Source: Novosphingobium rosa NBRC 15208 (lineage in GTDB: Bacteria > Pseudomonadota > Alphaproteobacteria > Sphingomonadales > Sphingomonadaceae). Taken from it: DNA of 64,000 bases. Numbering within the stretch: position 1 is the first letter of the stretch; each line of letters starts with the position of its first letter. Under the pieces are notes generated by a model, which had not been told where the DNA came from, ran no database searches, and worked only from the letters and a program-made list of their open reading frames with translations. Shown here in pieces: positions 16,652 through 24,105 of this stretch. The position numbers were made by a program, and so were the translations under genes. The stretch spans positions 1 to 64,000 of the forward strand of contig NZ_BCZE01000037.1 in NCBI RefSeq assembly GCF_001598555.1, in the 5' to 3' direction.

Positions 16652-17605
16652 ATGTCATCGAAAAACATCCCCTTGGGGCTCGCCTTCGGCATGGCGGCAG
16701 GGGCGCTGTGGGGGCTGGTCTTCGTGGTGCCCGACGTTGCGAATCACTTCGGGCCGCTGCAGCTCTCGGCAGGGCGCTATCTGGCCTATGGCGTCTTCGC
16801 GCTGGCGCTGCTGGCGCCCCACTGGCGGCGGATCGCGCCTTTGCTGGGGCGCCGGGAATGGATCGCGCTGGCCTGGCTCAGCCTGCTGGGCAACATCCTC
16901 TATTACGTGCTGCTGGCCAGCGCCGTGCAGATGGGCGGGGTGGCGATGACCTCTCTGGTGATCGGTTTTCTGCCCGTGACGGTCACCATCATCGGCAGCC
17001 GCAGCAAGGGCGCGGTGCCTCTGCCCAGACTGATGCCTTCGCTGGCGCTCAGCGTGGCGGGCATCGCCTGCATTGCGTGGGAAGCGTTGGGCCGGGCGAG
17101 CAGCGCCTCCTTCCTCACCCAGATCGGCGGCTTTGCCTGCGCGGTGGGGGCGCTGGTGTCATGGACCGGTTTCGCGGTGGGCAACAGCCGCTGGCTGGCC
17201 CGGCTGGACGGCCTCTCCGGCCATGACTGGAGCCTGCTGATCGGGGTGATGACCGGCGCTCAGGCCCTGTTGCTGGTGCCGCCCGCGCTGCTTTGGGAAG
17301 GCATGGGGCAAACCGCGCGGGACTGGCTGATGTTCGCCGGGGTCTGCACCGGCATCGCGCTGCTGTCCTCGATCATCGGCAATGGCTTGTGGAACCGCAT
17401 GAGCCGCCTGCTGCCGCTGACGATGGTGGGGCAGATGATCCTGTTCGAAACCCTCTTCGCGCTGCTCTACGGCTTTTTGTGGGAGAAGCGCTGGCCCACC
17501 ATGTTCGAAGGGCTGGCCATCGTGCTGGTCTGCGCCTCGGTGCTGTCATGTCTGGCGGCCCATCGCCCCCGGGAGGGGCATGCGCCCCTGCTGGCCGAGC
17601 ATTGA
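16652..17605 (+). CDS. EamA/DMT-family transporter
   Basis: About 317 residues with ten predicted membrane segments arranged as two EamA repeats; the first begins GLAFGMAAGALWGLVFVVP. Members export amino acids, nucleosides or other metabolites, or import them in some cases. The start at 16652 follows GGGGAC and gives the expected N-terminal helix; an upstream in-frame ATG (16577) would prepend an unrelated 25-residue extension derived from a hairpin region. It is divergent from the GntR regulator, so it is possibly part of the same regulon. Confidence 0.82.
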   Translation: MSSKNIPLGLAFGMAAGALWGLVFVVPDVANHFGPLQLSAGRYLAYGVFALALLAPHWRRIAPLLGRREWIALAWLSLLGNILYYVLLASAVQMGGVAMTSLVIGFLPVTVTIIGSRSKGAVPLPRLMPSLALSVAGIACIAWEALGRASSASFLTQIGGFACAVGALVSWTGFAVGNSRWLARLDGLSGHDWSLLIGVMTGAQALLLVPPALLWEGMGQTARDWLMFAGVCTGIALLSSIIGNGLWNRMSRLLPLTMVGQMILFETLFALLYGFLWEKRWPTMFEGLAIVLVCASVLSCLAAHRPREGHAPLLAEH

Positions 17606-17624
17606 CCGGTGAACCGCCCTAGCC

Positions 17625-18275
17625 TCAGACGGTTTCGCTCGCGATCTTCTGCAACATCTGCTCGAAGACCTCGACCGGTTGGCCGCCGCTGATCAGATAG
17701 CGCTCGTTCACGATGATGGCGGGCACGCTGTTGATGCCGCGCTGGCGCCACAGATCCTCTTCCTCGCGCACGGCGGCGGCGAAGGTGTCGCTCTCCAGAA
17801 TCTCCCGCGCGCGCCGGGTGTCGAGGCCGACCGACCCGGCCACATCGAGCAGCACATCATGGTCGCTCACATTGCGCTGCCGCGTGAAATAGGCCTCGAA
17901 CAGCGCCAGCTTCAGCGCCTCCTGCTTGCCCTCTGCGCGCGCCCAATGCAGCAGGCGATGGGCGTCGAAGGTGTTGTAGATGCGGCTCTCGCCCGACATG
18001 GCCATGGTGAAGCCGAATTCCGCAGCGCGCTCACGGATCATCGCCCGGTTGGCTTCGGACTGCTGGGGCGTCGAGCCATATTTCTGCGCGATATGCTCGC
18101 CCAGATTCTGGCCCTCGGGCCCCATATCCGGGTTGAGTTCGAAGGGGTGGAGTTGGAGCCCGCCCTCCACGCTGGCGCCCATGCGCTCGAGCGCGGCTTC
18201 CAGCCCTTTGATCCCGATCACGCACCACGGGCAGGAGACATCCGAGACGACATCGATCTTGAAGCTGGGAGGCAT
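17625..18275 (-). CDS. DsbA family oxidoreductase, FrnE-like
   Basis: A 216-residue thioredoxin-fold protein with a helical insertion. The CPWC active site is near the N-terminus (SDVSCPWCVIG), without a signal peptide, and the cis-Pro loop is NSVPAIIVNERYLISGGQP. This is the cytoplasmic FrnE/2-hydroxychromene-isomerase-like group of DsbA relatives, associated with oxidative-stress disulfide handling. The start at 18275 (MPPSFKIDVVSD) is where family similarity begins. It ends close to the convergent EamA gene. Confidence 0.85.
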   Translation of the reverse strand: MPPSFKIDVVSDVSCPWCVIGIKGLEAALERMGASVEGGLQLHPFELNPDMGPEGQNLGEHIAQKYGSTPQQSEANRAMIRERAAEFGFTMAMSGESRIYNTFDAHRLLHWARAEGKQEALKLALFEAYFTRQRNVSDHDVLLDVAGSVGLDTRRAREILESDTFAAAVREEEDLWRQRGINSVPAIIVNERYLISGGQPVEVFEQMLQKIASETV

Positions 18276-18446
18276 GGGAAGGGCTTTCTCTCGCTTGGGG
18301 GGATGGTCGATATAGGGCGCGATCCGGGGAATGCGATGGTCGCGGCAGGAAGAAGGAGGGAGGAGCCTAAAAAGGCCGTATAAAATCAGGCGGATCCTGA
18401 AGCAGCAGGCTCTTATGCCGTTCTGGCCATGGCAAAGGATTGGCCC

Positions 18447-19316
18447 ATGACGAGCATCAGCAGCAGTTCTCCCTTCGCGATTCCCAGACTGTCCGCCAGC
18501 CTGTCGGCCCTCGCGGCGGGCACATCGAATGCCGCTGCCCAGAGCGATTCGGATGTGGCGCCGCTCCAGCCAAAGCAGGTCCAGCCCTTCGACATCACCA
18601 AGACCGACACCTACGCCCAATGGCAGGCGGAGGGTGCGGTCGCTCAGGACACGCAGGATCTGGCCAACACGATCACGGCGGCGTTTCAGAGCATCCTTGC
18701 TCAGCGGCCCGATCTGGCCGACGCCACCTTCGATTTCACCGGCGGCAAGGACGGGATCAAGGTGATCTCCAGCGCGCTGAGCGACGAGGATCGCGCCTGG
18801 CTGGAAAAGACGCTCAATGCCAACACCGCGCTTGTCGATCTGGTGAACCGTTTCAACAGCGATCTGGGCAAGGCGATGGACGGGGCCGCCGCCCTCAAGG
18901 CCAGAGAGGCCAGCGCTCCGGGCACGACGCCTCCGAAGAGTCCGGCGGCGAAGGTGGACGGCAAGGTTTCCTTTCTGGCGCTGATGCAGGGGGTGATGAA
19001 CAAGGCTGCGCCCTCGGGCTCCTCCGATGATTCCACCTATACCGACCAATGGGACCGACCGGTTGATCTGCGCAGCGCCAAAACCACCTCGCTGGCCGGG
19101 ATGATCGACGCCAAGCGGCAGCTGGATGCCCTGCAGGATGGTTCCATTGTCACGCATCTGGGCAATGGGCGTGTCCTGCATGGCTCCTATGTCGATCCCG
19201 ATCCCTATGCGGCGGCGGTCAGCATCGCCGCCGCCTTCGTGCCGAGCGCATCCTCGACCGCATCTCTGGCGGTGATGGTGCGTGCGGTGACGCCGCAGAT
19301 CGACCAGCGGGTGTGA
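18447..19316 (+). CDS. unrecognised protein, about 289 aa
   Basis: I do not recognise a family. The start at 18447 is preferred because AAAGGAT lies 7 nt upstream. The N-terminus is Ser/Ala-rich (ISSSSPFAIPRLSASLSALAAG) without a clear signal peptide. The middle (residues 50-150) has an FDITKTDTYAQWQAEG stretch and an FDFTGGKDGIKVISSALS segment that may form a small alpha/beta unit, followed by a Pro/Ala-rich linker and an Ala-rich C-terminus. Base composition matches the neighbours. Its stop abuts the stop of the convergent tautomerase gene. Confidence 0.6.
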   Translation: MTSISSSSPFAIPRLSASLSALAAGTSNAAAQSDSDVAPLQPKQVQPFDITKTDTYAQWQAEGAVAQDTQDLANTITAAFQSILAQRPDLADATFDFTGGKDGIKVISSALSDEDRAWLEKTLNANTALVDLVNRFNSDLGKAMDGAAALKAREASAPGTTPPKSPAAKVDGKVSFLALMQGVMNKAAPSGSSDDSTYTDQWDRPVDLRSAKTTSLAGMIDAKRQLDALQDGSIVTHLGNGRVLHGSYVDPDPYAAAVSIAAAFVPSASSTASLAVMVRAVTPQIDQRV

Positions 19317-19541
19317 TCAGCGCTTGCTCTGGCGCCATTCCGGAAGCGGCAGGCCGCCGCGCCCCCAGTCTTCCAGCTCGATCTCCTGAAAGATGACGAA
19401 GGTGTCGTCGGGGTCTTTGCCGAGCACCTGCTGAAGCAGATCGCTGACGCCTTTGTGGATCATCGCTTTCTGCAAGGTGGTGGTGCGGTCCGCGGCGGCG
19501 GTGGTGCCCTGACGGGTAACCTGCACGGTGACGATGGGCAT
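19317..19541 (-). CDS. 4-oxalocrotonate tautomerase family protein
   Basis: A 74-residue protein beginning MPIVTVQVTRQG. The mature N-terminal Pro is the catalytic base of the tautomerase superfamily, and the length is that of a single beta-alpha-beta subunit. The later DDTFVIFQEIELEDWG segment matches the family's C-terminal strand. Reactions include enol-keto tautomerisation in aromatic degradation. It is 46 bp downstream of the SDR on the same strand and probably co-transcribed with it. Confidence 0.85.
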   Translation of the reverse strand: MPIVTVQVTRQGTTAAADRTTTLQKAMIHKGVSDLLQQVLGKDPDDTFVIFQEIELEDWGRGGLPLPEWRQSKR

Positions 19542-19587
19542 GATGGTGATCCTTTGGGGGCGGGAGGCGGGGCTCCCTTGCGAAGAC

Positions 19588-20298
19588 TCAGAAACCGGCG
19601 ATCATGCCGCCATCGACGTGGAGCGTTTCGCCCGTCACGAAACTCGCGTCTTCCAGATACATCACCGCCCGGGCGATATCGGAAATCTCGCCCATCCGGC
19701 CCATGGGATGCATGGTGGCCAGCGCTTCATGAGTGGCGGGGGCATGCATCGGCGTCTTGATGATGCCGGGTGAGATCGCATTGGCGCGAATGCCGCGCGA
19801 CGCATATTCGATGGCCAGACTGCGCGTGGCGGCGTCCAGACCGCCCTTGGTCAGCGAGGCGACCACCGAAGGCACGGCGGAGCGCGCCTGATCGACCAGC
19901 GTGGTGGTGATCTGCACGATCAGCCCCGCGCCCTGCTTCAGCATGGCGGGGATCACGGCCTGCGTGATGAAAAAGAAACCGTCGAGATTGGTGTGCAGCT
20001 TCTGGCGATACTGGTCCTCGGTGTAATCGGTGAAGGGGCTGGCGACGAAGATGCCCGCATTGTTGACCAGCGTGTCGACGCGGCCAAATTGGGCGATGGC
20101 CTGCGCTACCACGCGCTGGCCGGTTGCCGGATCGCCGATATCGCCGGGGATGGTCAACAGATCGGGATCGCTCGACGGCTGGATCGAGCGTGAGGTGGCG
20201 GCAACGCGCCAGCCGCGCGCCCGGTAAGCCTGCACGATACCTGCGCCAAGGCCCTGCGAGGCCCCGGTCACGATAGCCACTTTCTGATGGTCCGACAT
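19588..20298 (-). CDS. short-chain dehydrogenase/reductase lacking the catalytic Tyr
   Basis: A 236-residue classical SDR fold. TGASQGLG (residues 11-18) binds NAD(P), NNAG is at 79-82, and the C-terminal ISPGIIKTPMH and GETLHVDGG segments are normal. In the active site the YxxxK motif reads ASLTK (A147...K151): the Lys is kept but the Tyr is Ala, and the Ser region reads ITTTLVDQ. The fold and cofactor site look intact, so the protein may bind NAD(P) without the usual chemistry, or use another residue. The start at 20298 follows AGGAGC. It is divergent from a LysR gene. Confidence 0.85.
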   Translation of the reverse strand: MSDHQKVAIVTGASQGLGAGIVQAYRARGWRVAATSRSIQPSSDPDLLTIPGDIGDPATGQRVVAQAIAQFGRVDTLVNNAGIFVASPFTDYTEDQYRQKLHTNLDGFFFITQAVIPAMLKQGAGLIVQITTTLVDQARSAVPSVVASLTKGGLDAATRSLAIEYASRGIRANAISPGIIKTPMHAPATHEALATMHPMGRMGEISDIARAVMYLEDASFVTGETLHVDGGMIAGF

Positions 20299-20354
20299 GG
20301 TCACTGCTCCTGTAGGATGATGTGGAGCGGGATTTAGGGCCTTGGTGTCTGCGT

Positions 20355-20368
20355 GATAATTCACTATC
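20355..20368. promoter_or_regulatory. LysR-type dyad between SDR and LysR genes
   Basis: GATAATTCACTATC is an imperfect palindrome (arms GATA/TATC) in the short divergent region, with the T-N11-A spacing of LysR operators. Confidence 0.45.
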
Positions 20369-20376
20369 CTTGCACC

Positions 20377-21276
20377 ATGGCTGATCAAAAACGCACAGCA
20401 ATGGATTGGGAGGATCTGCGCTTCTTTCTGGCGCTGGCGCGGCATGGCACGCTGTCCGGCGCGGCGCGCACCCTTGGTGTCAATCACGCGACGGTGGCGC
20501 GCAGGCTGCAGGCGCTGGAGGAGGGGCTGGGCGTCAAGCTGGTCGAGCGCCGTCCCGAGGGCTATGTACTGACCCCCGCCGGCACCCGCGCGCTGGATGC
20601 TGTCAGCGATATGGACCATGCCGCCCGGACGCTGGGCCATGGCGAGGCCGAGGGGGCGCCGACGGGCCTGGTGCGCGTGAATGCGCCGCCCGGTCTGGCG
20701 CTGGGGTTTCTGACGGACCGTCTGGCGCGGATCGCCTTGCGCCATCCGGGGCTGGACCTGGATCTGGCGACCAATCTGCGCTCGGTCAGTCTGGAGCGCC
20801 ACGAAACCGATATCGCCATCCGCATGGACCGCCCCGAGGATGGCGATGTGATCGCATGGCCGCTGGGATCGGTTCATCATGGCTTTTACGCCACGCCGGA
20901 GCTCTGCCGCAAGGTCGAGGGTGGGGCGCTGCCCACCTTCATCGGTTTCGATGAGGCCAATGCCTTTGTTCCCCATGCGGCATGGCTGGCGCGGCACTTC
21001 CCTCGGGTGCGCGTGGTGTTTCGCGCCAACAACCATGCCGCTCAGGCGATTGCGGCAAGGTCGGGCGTGGGGATTGCCCTGCTGCCGCATTACATCGGCA
21101 AGACCGAAGGGGCGCTGCGGCTGATTGATTTGCGCAGCGTTCCGCCCCCGCGCGACCTGTTTCTGCTCACCCGCCGCCGTGACCGGACGGCTTTCACCAT
21201 CCGCGCCGTCGCTGATGAGATCATCCGCATCTTTGCGCAGGAACAGGCGCTGTTTCAGCCCTCCCCGGCCAGATAG
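20377..21276 (+). CDS. LysR-family transcriptional regulator
   Basis: About 299 residues. The N-terminal helix-turn-helix follows the usual sequence (DWEDLRFFLALARHGTLSGA, then HATVARRLQALEEGLGVKL), and the periplasmic-binding-protein-like effector domain fills the rest. The start may be ATG 20377 or, more typically for this subfamily (MDWEDLRFF), ATG 20401; neither has a strong ribosome site. It is divergent from the SDR-tautomerase pair, which is its likely target, probably in response to an aldehyde/quinone-type compound (inference). Confidence 0.88.
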   Translation: MADQKRTAMDWEDLRFFLALARHGTLSGAARTLGVNHATVARRLQALEEGLGVKLVERRPEGYVLTPAGTRALDAVSDMDHAARTLGHGEAEGAPTGLVRVNAPPGLALGFLTDRLARIALRHPGLDLDLATNLRSVSLERHETDIAIRMDRPEDGDVIAWPLGSVHHGFYATPELCRKVEGGALPTFIGFDEANAFVPHAAWLARHFPRVRVVFRANNHAAQAIAARSGVGIALLPHYIGKTEGALRLIDLRSVPPPRDLFLLTRRRDRTAFTIRAVADEIIRIFAQEQALFQPSPAR

Positions 21277-21405
21277 ACCGGCGGGTCGATGGCGGTTGCA
21301 CGATGCGATGGTTGCAGGTTGCCATCCGGGTATGAATTCAGGGCATCTGCCCGTTAAACAGGTGTGATATTATATTTTCTTTGGTGTGAATGCTGATTTT
21401 TCTGA

Positions 21406-22407
21406 TTATGTATATTTATAGGGGTTGCGGTCGATCGTTGTTAAATGACGGGTTTGATTGCAGAGGAACACGGTTCCTGTGAAATAGATGCCGGGCTTGG
21501 TGATTGTCTTTGCCATTGCGAAGGCCTCGCGCAATTGCTGAACGGTCATTTCGACAGGAGCCTCATCCGGCTGGTATGTTAAACCGTAAGGATAATCCTT
21601 CCCGTCTTTGCTGATTTCCACATGGCAGCCCATGACATGGGTGACAGGATGAGTGTCACAAAATGCAATCAGGCGCTGCATGCTGGCGAACCAGGGCTCC
21701 CAAAAGCTGATATAGCACCGTCCGCGATAGAACATATCACCGGTGTATAGGATTTGCGTGTAGCTGTCATAGTAGGCGAACTCGGAAATGACATGCCCCG
21801 GCGATCCCCAGATGAGAATCTCTCGTCCGCCAAGGTCCAGGGTAACCCGTTCTTCCGGAAAGTTCGTCATGCCCCAGAAGCCGACCATTTCTTCATGGGT
21901 CAGGCCCATATAACGGGTGTTGGGGCGGTCTGCGAACTGGTTGGTCGCGGCGTAGTGATCGATATGGAGGTGGCTGAAGGCAACCAGAAGCTCAAGGCTT
22001 GCCGGATCGCGCCCATTGCGTCGGCACCAATCCTCAATGCATGAATCGACGACGCTGCGAAGATCCCAATCGTTGCGCAGTTGGACGAACCCTTCATCCA
22101 GAAGAAGAACCCGGTCGTTCCCGAAGTATAAGGGTGCGAAGGGGGCCTCGTAGCTGTAGGCCTTGTTCTGCCTCAGGATCGCTGTATGCGGATTGTACCA
22201 ATGGACATGAACCGGAGGATCGGTGTTGTCCATGCAGGACGCCGATCCGCAAATCCACTTTTGAGGAAACGTGCCGGTTGCGGGCAGATTGCTCTTGAAA
22301 TCGATGGGGTCAGGTCTGACGGCCGCCATTGCGGCCGACGCGCCTTCGATCGATCCGGAAACAGTCGCCGTGACGGCAGCGGCGGAAAGAAATGTGCGAC
22401 GGTCCAT
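21406..22407 (-). CDS. MBL-fold protein A, Tat-exported, canonical metal motif
   Basis: A 333-residue metallo-beta-lactamase-fold protein. It starts MDRRTFLSAAAV, a twin-arginine-type signal. The metal motif HLHIDH is at residues 146-151, followed by SPGH, YTGD and GCHVE, the further His/Asp ligand positions. It is therefore a probable periplasmic Zn hydrolase of unknown substrate. It is homologous along its whole length to the protein encoded just upstream (22531-23616), with shared LRQN, EAPF, QFADRP and TGD blocks, and is the last gene of the receptor-ferredoxin-MBL-MBL set. Its 3' flank is notably AT-richer than the rest of the window. Confidence 0.82.
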   Translation of the reverse strand: MDRRTFLSAAAVTATVSGSIEGASAAMAAVRPDPIDFKSNLPATGTFPQKWICGSASCMDNTDPPVHVHWYNPHTAILRQNKAYSYEAPFAPLYFGNDRVLLLDEGFVQLRNDWDLRSVVDSCIEDWCRRNGRDPASLELLVAFSHLHIDHYAATNQFADRPNTRYMGLTHEEMVGFWGMTNFPEERVTLDLGGREILIWGSPGHVISEFAYYDSYTQILYTGDMFYRGRCYISFWEPWFASMQRLIAFCDTHPVTHVMGCHVEISKDGKDYPYGLTYQPDEAPVEMTVQQLREAFAMAKTITKPGIYFTGTVFLCNQTRHLTTIDRNPYKYT

Positions 22408-22429
22408 GGTGGCGTGTCCGATCGTCTGT

Positions 22430-22534
22430 TTTAGAGCAGTTGTTCCGATTGCATCGGATCAACGGCTCTTGATTCTTGTTTTACCGCGTTTTCCGAGTCG
22501 CTGGGTGATTCCACCCAGCTTGAAAACGCTCTAG
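22430..22534. repeat. structured intergenic repeat, copy A
   Basis: A 105-bp composite palindrome between the two MBL genes. The outer arms GCGTTTTC (22486-22493) and GAAAACGC (22522-22529) enclose the inner stem GCTGGGTG/CACCCAGC. A second part (22430-22470) has arms TCCGAT/ATCGGA inside AGAGC/GCTCT. The terminal CTAG (22531-22534) supplies the TAG stop of MBL protein B. It resembles the GC-rich palindromic elements scattered in many alphaproteobacterial genomes. Confidence 0.75.
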
Positions 22535-23616
22535 AAAGGGCGGGGGGGATCGATGACGGGCAGATCGCCGGGCCAATCGGCATTGCGCTGATCCGGGCTG
22601 ACGCCGTTGTAGAGCACAAAATCCCCGCGAATCTGCATCATGGCCTTGCCCTGAACAAGCTGAGCATATTTCAGCACCTCATCGACGAGCGTGGGGGTGA
22701 TTTCCAGAACCCGCTCATAGGGCTTGTATGTCGCGAACCTTGGGTAGAAGCGGCCAGGCACGAACATCATTTCGATATGGCCGCCCAGAATCCATTTGAC
22801 CGGATTGCCGACGATGAAGGCCTTGATGCGTTGCAGCGAGACAATGAAGTCCTTATCATTGCTGATGTTGATCTTGCCCGGATACAGGAAGTCTCCGGTG
22901 AAGAGCAGGTCGCAATAGGGATCGTAGAAGCTGACCCCATCCTTATGGGTGCCTGGCGTGGGGATCACCTCGACAATGCGGTCCCCCAGATCGATCTTGC
23001 CCGTGCCCGATGGCCAGCTGCCGAGCCGATAGAAAGCCTTCATGAGCTCCAGGGGCTTGGGAACGATGGTGGTGTCGGGGCGATCGGCAAACTGCTGCAG
23101 GCCCTGGTTCTGCGCGATGTCCTCGCCCGATGTCAGGGCAATGGTGAGCGGGACGTTCCGCCGGTTGCGCGCCTTTGCCCAGCGCGTGATGATGGCATCC
23201 ACCGTCTCGCGCAGGGGATAGTGGCGCGGGTCGGTAGTGGCTCCGGTGTCAATAAGCAGGGCGCCCTTGTTGCCGAACAGCAGATAGGTGAAGGGGGCTT
23301 CCCAATGGACACACACGTTCTGGCGCAGGACGAAGGTGTCCTCGTTATATTGCACGACTTGTACGCGCGGATCGCGGTTTTTGGCGGCCACGTTGGAGCC
23401 ATAGGTCCAGCGGAAGCCGAGCGTGCCTGCTGCCGGCCCATCGCTGCGATAGTCATGTTGCACCGGCGTGTTGCGGTGCAGGGGAATGGCGCTGTCCGTG
23501 TTACGAACGCCGGGCGGATTATAAGGAAGGTTGGGGTTTCCGTTGGGATAGGAAGGCGCTGGCGCAGCTCGCGCCTTTTCCGTCAGGCATGCATTGTTCA
23601 TCGTCATCTCAGCCAT
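22531..23616 (-). CDS. MBL-fold protein B with degenerate metal motif
   Basis: A 361-residue paralogue of MBL protein A. Where A has HLHIDH, this protein reads TSGEDI (residues 162-167), so the first three His ligands and the Asp environment are lost. Later positions (PGTHKDG, FTGDFLYPG, GGHIE) are kept. No export signal is seen (MAEMTMNNACLTEKARA). The start at 23616 follows AGGGGA. It may be a non-catalytic partner of A, or a binding protein built on the MBL fold. It lies between the ferredoxin and MBL A on the same strand. Confidence 0.8.
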   Translation of the reverse strand: MAEMTMNNACLTEKARAAPAPSYPNGNPNLPYNPPGVRNTDSAIPLHRNTPVQHDYRSDGPAAGTLGFRWTYGSNVAAKNRDPRVQVVQYNEDTFVLRQNVCVHWEAPFTYLLFGNKGALLIDTGATTDPRHYPLRETVDAIITRWAKARNRRNVPLTIALTSGEDIAQNQGLQQFADRPDTTIVPKPLELMKAFYRLGSWPSGTGKIDLGDRIVEVIPTPGTHKDGVSFYDPYCDLLFTGDFLYPGKINISNDKDFIVSLQRIKAFIVGNPVKWILGGHIEMMFVPGRFYPRFATYKPYERVLEITPTLVDEVLKYAQLVQGKAMMQIRGDFVLYNGVSPDQRNADWPGDLPVIDPPRPF

Positions 23617-23716
23617 AAAAATCCCCTGACATTTCGATCGATGACCGCCAGCGCTTTCGCATTTGTTTCGACCCCTCGGGACAGTCTCCACCGTCCCCTT
23701 TTTGGGCTCTGGTTGT

Positions 23717-24034
23717 TCAGACCGCCGGCGGGATCATGATGGCCATGCCCTCAAGCTCGTCGCAGAGTGGAATCTGGCAGGCCAGGCGTGAGGTGGCGAG
23801 GCGACCTTCGATGGACTCAAGCAGATCCTGCTCATCGTCAGAGACGGGCGGCAGTTTTGCGAACCAGTCCGGGTTCACCACCACATGGCAGGTCGCGCAG
23901 GAGCAGCCGCCGCCGCAAAAGGCTTGAATATCCTCGAAACCGTTGTCGCGCAGCGCTTCCATCAGCGATTGGCCAGCCGTGGCCTGCACGCTGATGTCCT
24001 GCGTGCTTGCGGTCGAAACTGTGAAAGTGGTCAT
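23717..24034 (-). CDS. [2Fe-2S] ferredoxin, adrenodoxin/putidaredoxin type
   Basis: A 105-residue ferredoxin. The cluster ligands are C-x5-C-x2-C in CGGGCSCATCHV (with one additional Cys, as in other sphingomonad ferredoxins) plus a final Cys in LACQIPLCDEL. Such ferredoxins donate electrons to cytochrome P450s or Rieske oxygenases. No oxygenase or reductase gene is adjacent, so its partner must be elsewhere, or it serves the MBL proteins in an unknown way. The start at 24034 follows AAAGGACA. It lies between the TonB receptor and MBL B. Confidence 0.9.
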   Translation of the reverse strand: MTTFTVSTASTQDISVQATAGQSLMEALRDNGFEDIQAFCGGGCSCATCHVVVNPDWFAKLPPVSDDEQDLLESIEGRLATSRLACQIPLCDELEGMAIMIPPAV

Positions 24035-24105
24035 GCTTGTCCTTTGGCATGCTGAGCCGTCCGAAAGGGAAGGGCGGGCGCCCGCTGTGGAGCGCCCGGC
24101 CCGGC

